Source of the DNA: Andrena cerasifolii
Taxonomy: Eukaryota; Arthropoda; Insecta; Hymenoptera; Andrenidae
NCBI RefSeq assembly: GCF_050908995.1
Contig: NC_135125.1
Coordinates: forward strand, 13,541,011 to 13,605,010
DNA: 64,000 bases
Direction of reading: 5' to 3'
Under the pieces are notes generated by a model that worked only from the letters and a program-made list of their open reading frames with translations, made no database searches and was not told where the DNA came from. The position numbers and the translations under genes are program-made. Shown here in pieces: positions 22,964-35,439 of this stretch (positions are counted from its first letter, which is position 1; each line of letters opens with the position of its first letter).

Positions 22964-25539
22964 TATTCACGCGTGGAGCACTTTCTATCGCGAATACAGT
23001 TTGCGAAATGCTGCTGGTGGACGCAAATGTAGGCCACGGAATTAGAGAAAACGGTAAAAAGGATACGTCATGGGCAAGTTTACCTCCAAAATTGTAACGA
23101 ATTCAACAGTGCACCAGGTCTACAATTTTAGCGTAATTAAACTACTCTGTTACTGGAACGAAAGCAGTAGATGTTCGGTAGATTACTTTGCCAATAGTAG
23201 CAGTGCAAATAGCACTTCTCTCTCAACTTCTCCTGCAAAACAGACCCCAGATGTCATATATCCAAAAAGCACTTCCCCTCCTTCGCTGCTGTAGACTCGC
23301 CCCCTTGAAACATTAACATGCATAATGCACCCTGTTAATAAATTGCTTGTACTATACATTTGCGCCGCATTTCAACGCGGCACCAAAAACTGACGAAGTG
23401 TTCGAAGCTAGAGAGACCCAACTCCCTATTTCAAGCAAACACCAACAACCCAAGAAATATTAGTAAAACTCCTCGAAAAAACCCTTGAAACGTGCAGATT
23501 CGATTACCCTCCTACACCGAAGTAAAACAGCTATCCCGACGTAGGCAAGTGTTGAACAAGGGGCAGGAATTAAAACGCGAGCAGGGGATAAAAATAAAAC
23601 GTCCCGCGGGTTATGTTCTCAGGGCTGAGGATTCGAGGCTCCAGCCGGCCGTCAATTTCATAAAAGTGTTCATTCGTTTCCCCGAGCGGGGGTTTGCAGT
23701 CCAAGGGTTCCGCGATTCTGGCCAGAAATGGTACCGTAAATACGGCGACCCGTCAAAAACGGACCACGGTGACGGACTATTCCTGGTGGCCATCGTCGTC
23801 TTTGTGTCTCCGTTCGCTTCTTCCTCGAGATCGAAATAGTAGCTGAGGGCGTCGACTAACGACGGAAGAGCTCGATTGATGCCAGCAGAGGTATCCTCCG
23901 CGGGCATGTCAATTTCGATGTCTTCCCTGTCCCACCCCTCGAGTCTCTAGCCTCGTCCCAGTCCCTCGCTCCTTTTTTTTTTTTTACCCACGATCGAAAA
24001 TACCAGCACTAGACTTTTACCGGTCCAAATAAATTATTTCCTTTGTCGGGGGGTGGGGGTCCCGCCGTGGGGCGCATGCCACGGCCAAAGGAGGAGGATT
24101 AGTCTCGACGCTGGTAAAATGGGGAAATAATTAAAATTCGAGGACAGCCTCGCCTCGCGGGAAGAAAGGAGGCCTGGTACGCGGAAAGAATGAAAATCCT
24201 CGTCGCAGCGTGCAACGACATCCGCTTTTTGACGCCTCGCGAGACCCGCACCCTTCCGTGGGTTACTTATCTTCGCGTGAGACATTTTCGGCTGCTCAGC
24301 GAGTATGGCTCTTTTGTTGACGCGTCACATCTTGCCTCAGAGGTTGCTCTTTAATTTATGAACCAGCGTTCCCGGCCTCTTTTCGAGAAATGGAGGGGAA
24401 GAGATTAGGGTGGATTTTTAGAGATTTGGTGATTTTGAAACCTACTGTAATTTGTATGAATGGGTGTGTTTCATAGGGGATGAATTTGTTGAAACAGTAA
24501 GCAGACCTGCGCTGACTTCCTGGAAGATGTAATTTCATTTAAAATAAGGATAATAATAACATCCGTGAACTTCATTATTCCGTTAACAGTTAGGGACGTT
24601 CGCGTCAGTAGGAGTGCTCTCGGAGCTGTGTTACGTAACGTCGTTATTCCAGCGCCCAGCAAAACTTCCCCAATTAGTCCCGTAATTGTTTTCAAGCAAA
24701 TTAGAAAAATCGCGCCTCGGCAGGGTGTTGTAGGTGAATGAAAAATTTAATTGCTTACAGAAGCGAAGTTAATGAATCGAGGCTTCGGTTTCAATGGTCA
24801 GAGGTCTGTGAAACTTGATCGTTAGATGCCTGTAGACATGTAAAACACTTCGTCGTGAAGCGAGTAGGTAAAATTATAAGAAAACAGAAACAGAACCTTT
24901 AGTATTGATTTCCTAAGCAATATTCAAGCAACTTCCTCCTTTGCCGGATCCTCGGTTCCCACGAAACTTTGCTATTTCTCCAGCGATCTCCAGCATCGCA
25001 ATCCACCGCCAGCTTTTCAATCGAAAGACCAACTAAATTACAATTGAACCCCCACTAGTCTCACTACATCTATGCTCGTTCTCATTTACTCGACGATTCG
25101 CCTATTCACAGCGAAAAGCACACTCGCCTGGCTGCTGCATTTCTACGAAGCGCCATTACGCGATCCATCCTCGAACAACATTTCACAGAGTCAGGATAGA
25201 TGGTCATTTTCCTCGCGGCGAGGAGGGACGCAACTTTGCCGAGTTTCCGTACAGATCGAGGCCCCTTCGACGCAGGAGGACGTTAAGGGAGAGATGGTGA
25301 AAAACGCGATACGCGCCTCGCTCGAGGAAACTTCGACGTAATGCCCATCCCAGACACGGGGAAATCGTTTTTCTCTCGGTTCTCCTGACCGTGCTCCTTT
25401 CTGCTGGATTATTGTCGCGGCCGAAGACGCTAGTAGGTTTCTTATCGCTGGAACTACTGGTTACAAAGCTCGATATAATGATCAAGTGCAGAACACTGTC
25501 ACTTTGCAGAAGGCTCGACTGCTTCGAATTAATTTCTGT
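22964..25539. other. No supported gene
   Basis: GC-richer at 23560-24300 and AT-rich elsewhere. A 115-codon plus-strand open frame at 23492-23839 has no splice support and no recognised domain. A poly-T run lies near 23971-23983. Acceptor-like TTGCTTACAG at 24761 has no paired donor. Confidence 0.4.
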
Positions 25540-26379
25540 TTAATACTAGAACCGCCGAAAGTTTAACCTGCCTAAAACCGCCAGCAACGATCTAGAGACG
25601 CGGTAGCGTCTCGACGCCAAGTAGACGAAAGACACCCTGTATATGTCGACTGTGTCGCTACCGCTTATCATTTACTCGTCGTAGAGCTATTCCAACCTAA
25701 CCTGGCACTTATTTCATTAGTATCTCATCACGCCTGCAATATTTCCTAAATTTAATGGTATTTTTCTTATGTAAACCGCATATAAGCTTTCGAATAAGAC
25801 TGAATTAAAAAAAATCGGTCCACGCATGACAGAGCCTTGCCCAGGCTTTCAGATAATTTGTCACTTTAAAACTCTGACAATATTAGTCCATTTTCATTAT
25901 ATTGCGTTTTAAAATAATTCCAAGATCATTCATCGACATCGATACGTTTCCTCTCGCAAGTTTTCAAATAATTTGTCATTTTAAAACTCTGACCATATAA
26001 GTAAGCTCATTTTGATTTCACATCTTTTTTATATTCTAATTATTATTATCTTCTATTCTTTTGTGATTTATTTGACTTCATGTAATTGGCGTAATTTTTG
26101 TACTTTTTTGAAGTTTTTTATGGGGATTGTATTGACTATCACTGAAGCACATAATATAAATCTCTACTATTTACTTCAATAATTTTTACGTACAAGTAAC
26201 GTAAGTATATATTTGCTTAAATTTATTAATATAAATCAGCGTTATAGAATATTATCCATGAAAGATTAACTACTTTAAGGAGAAGTCACAGGCACATGTG
26301 TTTAGTTGCAAAAATAAAATTCTGAGGACAGAAAAATTAAAAATGGTAAAAATCACCTGTGCGGCGATTCTAGCGTTAA
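25540..26379. mobile_element. 840-bp TTAA-flanked element (piggyBac-like, non-autonomous)
   Basis: The left end is TTAA then TACTAGAACCGCCG. The right end, reverse-complemented, is TTAA then CGCTAGAATCGCCG. TTAA duplications and the inverted CTAGAAYCGCCG word pair the ends. The left subterminal part has further palindromic words (GAGACGCGGTAGCGTCTC at 25595-25612). The interior is AT-rich and encodes nothing recognisable. A sentence-length direct similarity, TTTTCAAATAATTTGTCA-like, recurs at about 25848 and 25966. The ends differ from those of the element at 21314, so it is a separate family. Confidence 0.65.
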
Positions 26380-26499
26380 CGAGTTAGTTTAACCGAGTAG
26401 TCTAACATTCACAACCAAATGAATCCTTAGAGTACGATTCAGAAAGCTAAGATTTTTAATAAACTAACGCTTAGACGTCAAAAGTTCTATCATGGAAGA

Positions 26500-28050
26500 T
26501 GATAGAATTTAAACTGCCTCGACGCACCATTGCGTTACTCCGTGGATGGAATTGTTGGGATCGCGTGTGTTCGAGGTGAGTCGCGAGCGTGGCGTTGGAA
26601 CGCGATCAAGAAACGCGAAAAGGGCTGAAGCGGACGTTTAAACGCGTCCTACCATCCGTTTTCGCCGCGATCCTCACCGCGCAAAAACCTCGGAACCATT
26701 TCACCCTTTCTCCTACGGCGAGCCGGGCTATCTGGTGCCCTGACCATCCCCAAGCTGTCCTCTTTTCTCTGCGATAGAAAACATCTTTCCGCTCCAACGG
26801 GCCCTCCCTTCCTCGCTATCTCCTCAGCTATCACGCGAACTTCGTCATCGAACGGAGAGGGAGGGAGACCTCGGAAGCAAGACGAAGAGAGCCCAAGGAG
26901 GGCGGGCGGTGCAAGGACAGATCGTGTAAAAAGAGAAAGCCCTCGAAGCGGTGGTGGTAGAAGCAGGATAGATCGGGAAGGGGTGCAAGACTCAACGATG
27001 CAGAGGAGTGCATGAGCCGCGGGACGGTTGAAGGGGTTGAAAGAGTAGTAGGAAAGGAAGAAGTTCGGAGGGGGTGCGCTACCGCGTGGGGTGGGTGAGA
27101 ACGGTGTGCATTGAACCCAGACCGGTATCGAGCTGCCCACCCAGCCATCCCCTTTCTCCTCTCTCTCTCTCTCTGTCGATCCTTCTCCCCGCCCCAGCAC
27201 ACAGAAAGCCACGTACGCGCGCACACACACCTATCGATGTGGAGTGGAGTAGTCGCGGTGCGCCGCTGTTGCTGCCGGTGGCAGGCGCCGCTGCTGATGC
27301 TGATGCTGTCGGTCGGTCTGCGGCCCGGACCTGCCTCAACGCGAGTCGCAGTGCGCAGCCAGGGAGTATTTACTATTTTCGCGCGTGCGCAACGCCGGCC
27401 ACCCCCTGATTCATGCCAACGCGCCCGGTAGGGGGGATGAGGTCGAACGTATAGACGGGTGGATGGGTTCGGTGGTGGCAGGGATGACACGCGGCCGAAC
27501 GGGGGGCCGGAGGAGGCCACGAGGAAACGGGGGAAACGGGGAAACGTCGCGCTGGTGGGGGTAGGTCCGTAGGTGCAACCACCGAGATGACGGTCGGAGT
27601 GGGAGTTCGGAGGGGAGGACGCGGAGCGGCCACACGGGCGAGGAGGGACGGTGGACGAGGTGCATTCGACGACGAGGTGCATTCCAGGTGGGGAATTCCC
27701 CGGCAACGTTTTATGACACGTAACCTACACCCTGCACCGCGAGTGCACCGCTGCAGCGGCCGTGGCGGGAGAGAAAGTGCAGCGGATGCGACGACACTGG
27801 ACCCCCGCGAGGGTCGAACGACTAATGATCGCCCTCCCTGCTCCCCCTGACCCTCCCCTACTCTCTCCTCGCTGTGGTTCGCTGCATTCCCTCCTCTTTT
27901 TCTACGCCGGACTCTGTCCCGCGCTCTCTTCTAGCGATTCCGGTGTCGATGCAGTTCTCCGCGGGGTGGGGGCATATCTGTTGGGTGATTACAAATGTGC
28001 AGGTTTGATGGGGAACATTCTTCGAGGGTTGGTAATACTTGGCTGATGGG
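26500..28050. other. CpG-rich island, about 1.5 kb
   Basis: Composition rises at 26500 and falls at 28050. A good plus-strand donor, TTCGAG then GTGAGTCG, is present at 26576. Long Arg/Ser/Pro-rich open frames on the minus strand (up to 291 codons) run against pyrimidine/purine tracts and look like composition artefacts. This is probably promoter or 5' UTR DNA. Confidence 0.4.
27237..27431 (+). CDS. Possible exon with signal-peptide-like start (MWSGVVAV)
   Basis: The ATG at 27237 opens 64 codons. The first 30 residues have the order basic (RRCCCRW), hydrophobic (LLMLML), then small/polar, as in a secretory signal peptide. The rest is Arg/Pro-rich and not recognised. In a real gene the frame would be spliced before its end. 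The only nearby candidate donor (CCCG then GTAGGG at 27429) is poor. The location within a CpG island fits a first coding exon, but chance is a serious alternative. Confidence 0.2.
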   Translation: MWSGVVAVRRCCCRWQAPLLMLMLSVGLRPGPASTRVAVRSQGVFTIFARAQRRPPPDSCQRAR

Positions 28051-28174
28051 TGCGCTTCAGGGTTCGATGACTTGTTGTAGATTTCGGGGTTGTAGTTGCC
28101 ATGGGAAAATTGACGTTCGACACATCGCTGCGTGGAAATGCGAAGAGCAACTGTATTTGTGTGGCGGAGCGTTG

Positions 28175-28396
28175 CATAAAAATATCGTGTCCCACATGAG
28201 ACTTTAATCTCAGGACACAATTAGTTCATTATTTTCTAATTATTTCGTCATTAGTTTCGTGAAACTAGACTCTCATCAGACAAGTTTCATGGTATATTTT
28301 CAAAAGTCTCTCTAAGACTATTTCCATTATTTCCGTTTAATGGCTGCTAAGATTTTTGTCTCACGATAGAAAAATCTCATCGTGGATTCGCACCTT
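28175..28396 (+). mobile_element. MITE family G, copy 1
   Basis: The segment aligns along most of its length with the reverse complement of 47131-47371. Shared blocks include GAGACTTTAATCTC, GAAACTAGACTCTC, GACTATTTCCATT and GATTCGCACCTT. The right terminus TGGATTCGCACCTT is the family's inverted-repeat end. The left terminus is decayed. No coding capacity. Confidence 0.7.
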
Positions 28397-28890
28397 AAAG
28401 CCGGGTCCACGTTTGATACCGCACCTCGCTCTGTCATGATCACTGCATACTGTGACTCGTCACTTGGTTCCGGCCATGAATGTCTCGGAATCGTCTGCAT
28501 TTGTTGGCTCGGTTAGCTAGGTAACAGGTCACGGTAACAGAGCAAGGTGGGGTAACAAATGTAGACCCGGCTTAAGCGTATAGTCAGTCGTTACACTGTT
28601 ATTAGTTACTGCACTAATGTATACGAGAAATATTTTACAAACACGTATGTTAAACCCAAAGGTCCCCAAGTATAATTCCAACATCTCCACACATATTACT
28701 TCGCATCCCCTTCATCGAGTCTCGGTTAATTACCAAGAGTACCAACGCGGGGAAACCCACGAAGCTGTTGCGTCCACCGTAAACGCGCTGCCAAGTCGAT
28801 GGCTCAAAGTTCGTACCGCGCTGGTCCCTGCTCAACAACGGAGGAGCATGCTAATTACACAATTAAAACACAATTCGCTTTTTGCTCCAG

Positions 28891-29108
28891 TTCCACGCCG
28901 GTTACGTCAGCGTAGCAAAAAGCAAACAGCATTTCATATGCCGAGGTTAAAAGTCCCGGGGGGGCTGTCGTCGGCGAGGCTGCCAGCGTGGAAACGGTGC
29001 TCCCATCGATACAGCGATCACGAGTGCCGCGGAATCGAGAGCCGCCTCGCCGACACACGTCCAACGAGTTCCACAGAGATTATGGTCTTTAACGTTCCGC
29101 GTTCAAGG
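28891..29108 (+). other. Weak exon candidate
   Basis: A pyrimidine tract ending GCTCCAG (28890) and a good donor, TTCAAG then GTGAGA (29109), enclose 218 bases with one frame open throughout. The frame also extends well upstream of the acceptor, and its translation is Arg/Ser-rich with no known domain. The region is GC-rich, so an open frame carries little weight. Confidence 0.2.
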
Positions 29109-29519
29109 TGAGACCGGGTCTGGGCGTACTCTGTCTCTTATCGTGGCCGTGCATCGGCATAATGCACGGCTCGGTTGCTCGACGAGCCGTGAAATCGTTG
29201 ACGAAAGCACGGTGCCTGATGCCGATCGATGCTCGCGGCGATCTAGGCCTGCGTTACGCGGCTAAACCGAGGGATCGCGGCTGGGGACGACAGTGAAAGT
29301 AAACGGAGGGGAAGCAGAACTTGGCGGAAAAGAGCTGACGATTTCTGGGGGTTCTTGGACTTCGATCATCTGTAAGCTTGCTCTTGTAATGGCTCGCCGT
29401 TCGTTGGCTAGTCTCGGCACTATTCGAGGAGACCAGAGGATCATCAGAGGCTTGAGTTCGTTATCGATGCAGAGGGAAGGAGAAGATCTTGGCAACGTAT
29501 GGGGGAGGGAGTGAAGTAC

Positions 29520-30683
29520 TGAAAATATTTATTACATCGCTCGAATATTTAGCAAGTATTCAATTTCACCTCATTTAGTATCAGTAGTTTTCGAAAAGTA
29601 GTTGGATACCAATTACTGTATCACTCATGTATTTATGAAAATTGTTACTTAGGACATGAATTCGGGGATGATGCAATAAATATTTCCAGCATTGTATGAG
29701 TTGGAGTATAGCTGGAGTTTCAATAGCAGTGTTGATGGTTTAGGAGGGATTTGAGATTAAGTTTTGATTGTGATGTTATGAGTAATGGTGGGATTTCTAG
29801 TCTATAGGTCCACCTCGAGCAAACTTAAGTGTCTGAGCGTTCGTATAAACAGAAAGCATGATCACTTTTTTCAGTGTTTACGTTTCTTTTACTGTACTCA
29901 TTAAAGCGTAATTATTCTATTTTGTTTAAAACGCGTCTGACGTGTCTTATTGCATAGTAAATCTGGGGAAGTGGTTGTAGAGAAACTTCCTGCTGTCTCT
30001 CGAAAAAGTAAAGTGAGAAATCTCTAAAGTGGAACTAGTCAATGTAGTCATATTATTTTTCAAGGAAGCTTTCTATTTCGGTTGTTAGAAAATGAAATAT
30101 CTGTGATTTTTAAATTTTAGAAATGGTAGCTAGGGGTTCGATATTATTTCAGTAAACCTGAATAAAGTGGTTGCAGGGAATTTTAAAATCACTGCTAAAG
30201 TGTTATTGGGGTTAGAATACCGAACCAAATAGTTCGCATTCAATTTGAAACTTCAGGTTTGTGACTTGGGATGGAGAAAGCAATTGCTGCAGAATATTCC
30301 TCGTGGTTGTGGCGACGACGTACGCAATATTTATGAGACAAAATGAGAAGAATGCAGCGAAAATAGTTCACTGTTCTCTGCATCACTTTGGGTTCTGCCT
30401 ATTACTATGTTTATCTTTAAGAACGTAAATTGAAAGGAACTAGAAGGAATTTCTATCGTTCCTGATACTTTGTTAATTCTATAAAATTTAGACAAGGCAC
30501 AAAAATCTTGAATGAAACATGAATCAATGTTATGGACTAAAAAAATAGCTACCTTAAATATTTTATCGCATTTGTGTATGTAGCTACGGTACGACGTTAA
30601 ATACTACCACTACTTTCAATTAAACATAAAAGATGGCATAAATATTAAGCAAGGATTAAAAAAACAATTTCTATTACACTCAC
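29520..30683. other. AT-rich non-coding stretch
   Basis: Apart from a 30-base word shared with 45753 there is nothing supported here. It lies downstream, on the minus strand, of the microexon at 30684 and would be intron. Confidence 0.45.
29667..29700. repeat. Short dispersed similarity to 45752-45782
   Basis: GATGCAATAAATATTTCCAG here and GATGCAATAAACATTTCCAG at 45752 continue into a shared TGTATG. They are probably relics of a common repeat, though no termini are visible. Confidence 0.4.
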
Positions 30684-30731
30684 CATGCCATAAGTACCTC
30701 CGACCATTTTCCTTCCCAGTTTCTGCAGATC
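30684..30731 (-). CDS. 48-nt microexon, minus strand
   Basis: On the minus strand the acceptor is excellent (ATTCTTCTGTTTCAG), and the 48-base segment ends at a near-consensus donor, GGCATG then GTGAGTG. The length is a multiple of three, so it can be included or skipped without a frame change, as neuronal or muscle microexons are. All three phases are open: DLQKLGRKMVGGTYGM in phase 0, ICRNWEGKWSEVLMA or SAETGKENGRRYLWH otherwise. I cannot assign the gene. Flanks are AT-rich, so paired splice signals of this quality are unlikely to be accidental. This is one of the best supported exons of the window. Confidence 0.6.
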
Positions 30732-33700
30732 CTGAAACAGAAGAATATTTTTATCAGCGTTATAATAATACTATCAACCAATAAACAAAAGAATGAAACC
30801 ACTAAAATCCCCTACTTGAGACATAAACAACCCACCACAAAAAGCAAACCCAAGCAGGATTTCCAACGAACAAACATCGTTCCACTAAAGATAATCTTAA
30901 TCCTTAAAATGTTACACTTCTCTAGCAAACAAAATAGTATTTCACAAAAGACATTGCCTATAGAATAACCAGAATAATCCGTTAAACTAATTAAATACAA
31001 GGCATTGCAAACGAGTCTAATTCGCGTGGTGCCCAAACGAAAAATTCGACTGCCAGTAGTAGGAATCGTAATTGGTCAGACGCAGTCTTGATTTCCTGAT
31101 TGGAGCACAAGTGGCGATCACTCTTGTGTTAATTCGTGGAATCCTCGTGTCTTGGTCAGCCCATTTCAGAAAATGGGAATTATAGCATCGTTTTAAGAAT
31201 TAAACCGAGTCACCAAATGACGCAACGACGTTCCAAATTATACAGCTGTATTTTAATAAAAACGATGGTTTTCAACGAATCTATTACATAAGCAATAAGT
31301 CTGCGGCAATAAACGGAGACAATAAATCGGTTCGATTGTACTCGATACAGTTACTAGTTGCACCGAATCAATTTTATAACGCACCCGCGAGAAAGTGTCG
31401 GCCAAGTGTTATTCGTTATTCGCGGCGAAACGATGTTCCCATCGAAACGCTGCGTTGCACTGGTGGCGTTCTACAAGCTACATACCTTTCAACACTTGTA
31501 TTCGATTTATACGAGAGAAATTAATTGATGGGATTTATATTGGGCGCTTTGTTCCAGTAAAAACAACGACGAGTGTTTCTGCTTGTTAGGGTTTTAATTA
31601 AGATCCACCTTGTTCCTTGGAAATTTGTTTCTACCAGAAAAAAAACAGTACGCTGTAAAAGAATTTGAGTGCCATTTAGTGGAATAAAACGTGGAGATTG
31701 GTGTTTACGATGTTTAGTAAATTTGCATTTTAATCCCAAGTAATTATAATTCCATTAAATAATCCTAAATTTGATTGCTGTACTCTTGAATAATATTCTA
31801 CTGTTTTATATTTTGCCAATTGCAGTATTTTATCTTCTTCTCATCAGTATATTCCTACAAGAGATATGCTTCCACAATTGCCTATTTAATTCCAAAGTAC
31901 TCAAGCACAGAAACTTATGGAAGTAGAACGCTGCTACTACAGCTGCGATAACAAATCACTCATCGCAATATTTCTCCACTACCAATTGGAAATTCTCTAA
32001 ATACTGCGATCGAATATATTACTTTGCAAGCATAAAATATTCCCCAAGAAACCATCGCAGCGTGCAGAACCAAAAACGATTGCGTTGTGTCCATATGGTC
32101 ATTTGTCCTCCCCGTAGCTTTCCCGAAAATTATGAGAAGCATGATTTTCGCAACGTCACCTATCGCCCCAGCGAATCCGTCGATCGATCGACAAACATGT
32201 TTGCGCGATTCTTTCGATACGTCCGCGTTAGGATCGCATGTTTTCGAAGCGGGCGTTAAAAACAAGCCGTCGTTACATAACCGCGCTCGCCACGTAGTCC
32301 GACGACCTTCCTCTATGGAAAGGATGGATCTGAAATAGCAACGACCCGAATATGGGTCAGCATGCATTGTGGCACGACCCTCTTCACGCGGAGCGCCGCT
32401 GCAGCGCGCAGAGGCGACTCGCGCGCCCGCAAAAATAGACGCTTTATCAGACTTGGCTCTAGGCAACTCGGCGCATCGCGATCATCGCTCGATCCTCGAA
32501 AATCGCGCCTCGTCACAGCCCTTTTCCTCCACGTACCATCGACATTTTTCACGCCCGAAATATTCCTGCTTTTTCAAGTTGAATGATAGTTTTTATGTTA
32601 TTAAGATATTTTTAGGATTTTGAAGCGTTGGATATTCAGGGGATCTTGATTTTGGAGTGTCATAGAATAGTACTAAATATAGATTTATTGGAGGGTTTGG
32701 AAGCTTGTGGAGTTACTGAGTTTTATTCTTTATAAAAAAAGGGGGTTGTGGCGCGAAAAATTCCTACTTGTACAAAATTTTGGTAAAGGAATATTACACC
32801 TAGTAGATAATGAAAAATTATTACTATCATTATTATTATTATTCCTAAATGAAAATTTATTAATTTCGTTTCTAAGGAGTAACTAAGAGCTGACATTTGA
32901 TCTGCAATTAAAGCAAAAGCATATTTCACTTTAAAGTATTAAGAATTCTACCACCAATGTGACAAGCGGTGTCAGTATTATTATATAATTTTCTTTCGGT
33001 GTTTTGGCTTATCCTTCTAATTACTGTATGATCGTTGAATGGCGTGGAAAGTTGAGGCACCAGGTTTCGAAACGTGACAGATTGTTTTTTCCATGAGACA
33101 TAATACATATCACAACATTCTTTTCATCGTCGCGTCGTTTTGACCTCAAACGCTCCTCGTCTACTAAATCGCATGCATTTGCACGTATTAAAGACTCTTA
33201 AAAGCAACGGCGCGCCGTGGAACGGTGGGGGGGGGGGAGGAGGAGAGCAGGATGAAAGAGGATTGACGTGGCAAAGAAATGAAAAGACGAGAAGGGCTGG
33301 AGTGAACGAAAAGGCGTCTTCGTGGAATACACTCGGACCGAAGTAGGTCGCAAAATATTCTATTACACGGTGGATTTATTCGATCTCGATTAAACCGCTG
33401 ATTACGTCCGACCGCCGAGCTCGACGTTATCGAAAACCTGGTAATCCTGTTACCAAGCTTCCTATCAAATATGCTCCCTTTCTTCGCCGGATCGAATTGA
33501 AGGCGGAGGAATAATCTATTCCAACCTCGTGATCCTACGTATCTCCATCACTCCACACGAGTCAATTTTCAATAGATTTAATTATCACTATTCACTGCCC
33601 ATGGCTTTTGATAGTCGAGCGAAGCTGATGTAGATATTAAAATAGGAATCCTTGGGATATTTCTCAGATGTCTGTCGCGATCTGAAATTAAGTCGAGGCG

Positions 33701-33862
33701 TCACGTACACACGAATCTCCATGAACTGCACAACCAGCTGTACTTGCTTGCAAAACACTCGCAAAGAAAAGAAAAATAGCGTCGCTGTTCACAAAGACTC
33801 GATCAGTTTAAACCATCCCAGTTTCTCTCCTTGAATGCAAACATACACCAAGGATTACTTAC
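30732..33862. other. Presumed intron or intergenic DNA
   Basis: Mostly AT-rich, with a short GC-richer patch at 32040-32560. A poly-G run lies at 33227-33238 and an ATT-rich tract at 32820-32845. Open frames at 31960-32466 and elsewhere show no recognised domain and have no splice pairing. Confidence 0.4.
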
Positions 33863-33952
33863 ATCCTCAATCGCCCCCATCGGAAGTCCCAAATAATTAC
33901 ATGAACGCGAGAAGAATTGAACTTTCAACGGGCTCGAAATAGCATCTTCGCG
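33863..33952 (-). CDS. 90-nt exon candidate with discoidin-like end
   Basis: On the minus strand the segment follows CAACTTTCCATCGCCAG and ends at GAGGAT then GTAAGT. In phase 0 it is fully open, 30 codons, ending SCNYLGLPMGAIED. The pattern C-x2-L-G-L-x2-G-A-I-x-D resembles the first strand of F5/8 type C (discoidin) domains, which usually begin C-x3-L-G-M-x2-G-x-I-x-D, found for example in discoidin domain receptors and neurexin IV. The acceptor is only fair, and the resemblance covers a dozen residues. It would be consistent with a large neuronal or adhesion gene on this strand. Confidence 0.35.
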
Positions 33953-34089
33953 CTGGCGATGGAAAGTTGAATCCCCTAATCGACAGATATTCTTGGACTC
34001 TCCAGTTTAATTGGTTTAACCTTACCCGGGGAACGAAAGCGGCCGCTCATAAATTATTAACGATATCTTTTTTATCCGTCCCGCAGCAA

Positions 34090-34700
34090 CGTTCAAAGGG
34101 ATGCACCATCCCTTCTGCTTGACTCCCTACGACACAGACCCACGACCCACTTTCAGTTCCCCGAGCAAAATTCCCTGTCGCTGGCGGAAGAAGTCGAGCC
34201 CTGGTATTCGAGAGTAGAGACAGCCACCGTACAGAGGGGCGGGGGAGGGTTGCGCGGGGGATGGGGGCATAAAGTATTCGAGAAGGATCCGTGTACCAAG
34301 GGGGTGGGAGAGGGTGGAGGACAGGGAAAGAGCAGAAGAAAAAGCTCCGCGAGATCTTCGATAAAAGACCGAGGAATACAGGGGGAGGGAGAAAGGGGTT
34401 GCGCGTCTAGAGTCGGTTGGGGTAGGTCAGCATCTATTTTTACGTATGTTCCAGCGTACTCGAGTCCTTATCGATTCGATACACCGACGGACCGCGCGTC
34501 AACCTGATAAACAGATTACTATCGACGCGGGGATTAATCTCCTCGAATCGATTAATCCGCCGCTGATAATTACTAGTGATTGAAGTTTCATGTTTGTTCT
34601 TCGCCATGCCCGGTGGAAATTGCGGGACGGGGACGTTCGCCGGTTGCATCCAGTCCGGATTTATGTTTCGGAGTCTCGCCGATGTGCTCGAGTTTGATTT
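34090..34700. other. GC-rich block with purine-rich tract
   Basis: Purine-rich between 34230 and 34400 on the plus strand (GGGGGAGGG, GGTGGGAGAGGGTGGAGG). No splice-paired exon was found. Confidence 0.35.
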
Positions 34701-34869
34701 CAGAGTTTTATTGGGGCACTCTGCGATGGAAATGGGTCGTCGAATTCTGTTGACTTTGCGCGAATGCGTGATTGCTTAGGGATTTAAAGGACGTTTCTGC
34801 AATTTTTTGCATCTGTTATCTGTCTTATCTTCCGAGAACTGGATCACGCAAAATGCAAAATGACTTTAG

Positions 34870-35330
34870 ATGTTAGTAGGAGGCATGTGTGATATTACGT
34901 GCCGCTACTTGGCACTTGGCATGATTGAAAAAAAAATGCAATTGGCCGGAGTAGCAAAAAAAAAAATAGTAAAGGTCGTTTTTTTAACTTTTTTTTGTGA
35001 GCCTGTAACGAAAATTCAAAGAACTTGTTTGTAGATTTAAGTAAGTTATATACGTGCTTAAAATTTCATGAAAATCGGTTAACGTTGCTCTGAGCTATAA
35101 ACGCTTAAAGAAATTCCCAAAATCAGCGATTCTTAAAAAACGATCTTTTCCATTTTTTTTTTGCTATTCCGATCAAGTTAATTTTTTTCAAAACGACGAA
35201 TCACGTCACTTAGCAAACTAATCCTTCTAGCTTCTAAAAAAAACTCAAGTCGCTTGGATCAATTTTAAAAAAGTTATGCGATTTGAAAGACTGTACGGTT
35301 ATGGTTGTGAGCCACTGTATTCGTAACACG
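34870..35330. other. Homopolymer-rich AT stretch, possible old transposon
   Basis: Several A and T runs of 8-11 bases occur in a compositionally uniform stretch bounded by GTGCCGCTACTTGG on the left and GAGCCACTGTATTCG on the right. No clear inverted termini. It may be a decayed element. Confidence 0.2.
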
Positions 35331-35439
35331 AATATCCACGTAAACCCTCCTCGTTAGGATTGAAGTCACTCAAACTACCAGTTGTAAAACACCTCTAACC
35401 CTCAGGCGTGCCTGAAGTCACCAAAGCAGCTCAAAATCT

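Noticed and set aside
26831..27706. A 291-codon minus-strand open frame, the longest in the window
   Set aside because: Ser/Pro/Arg-rich, with no recognisable domain, in a CpG island where all frames tend to be open. No supporting splice structure.
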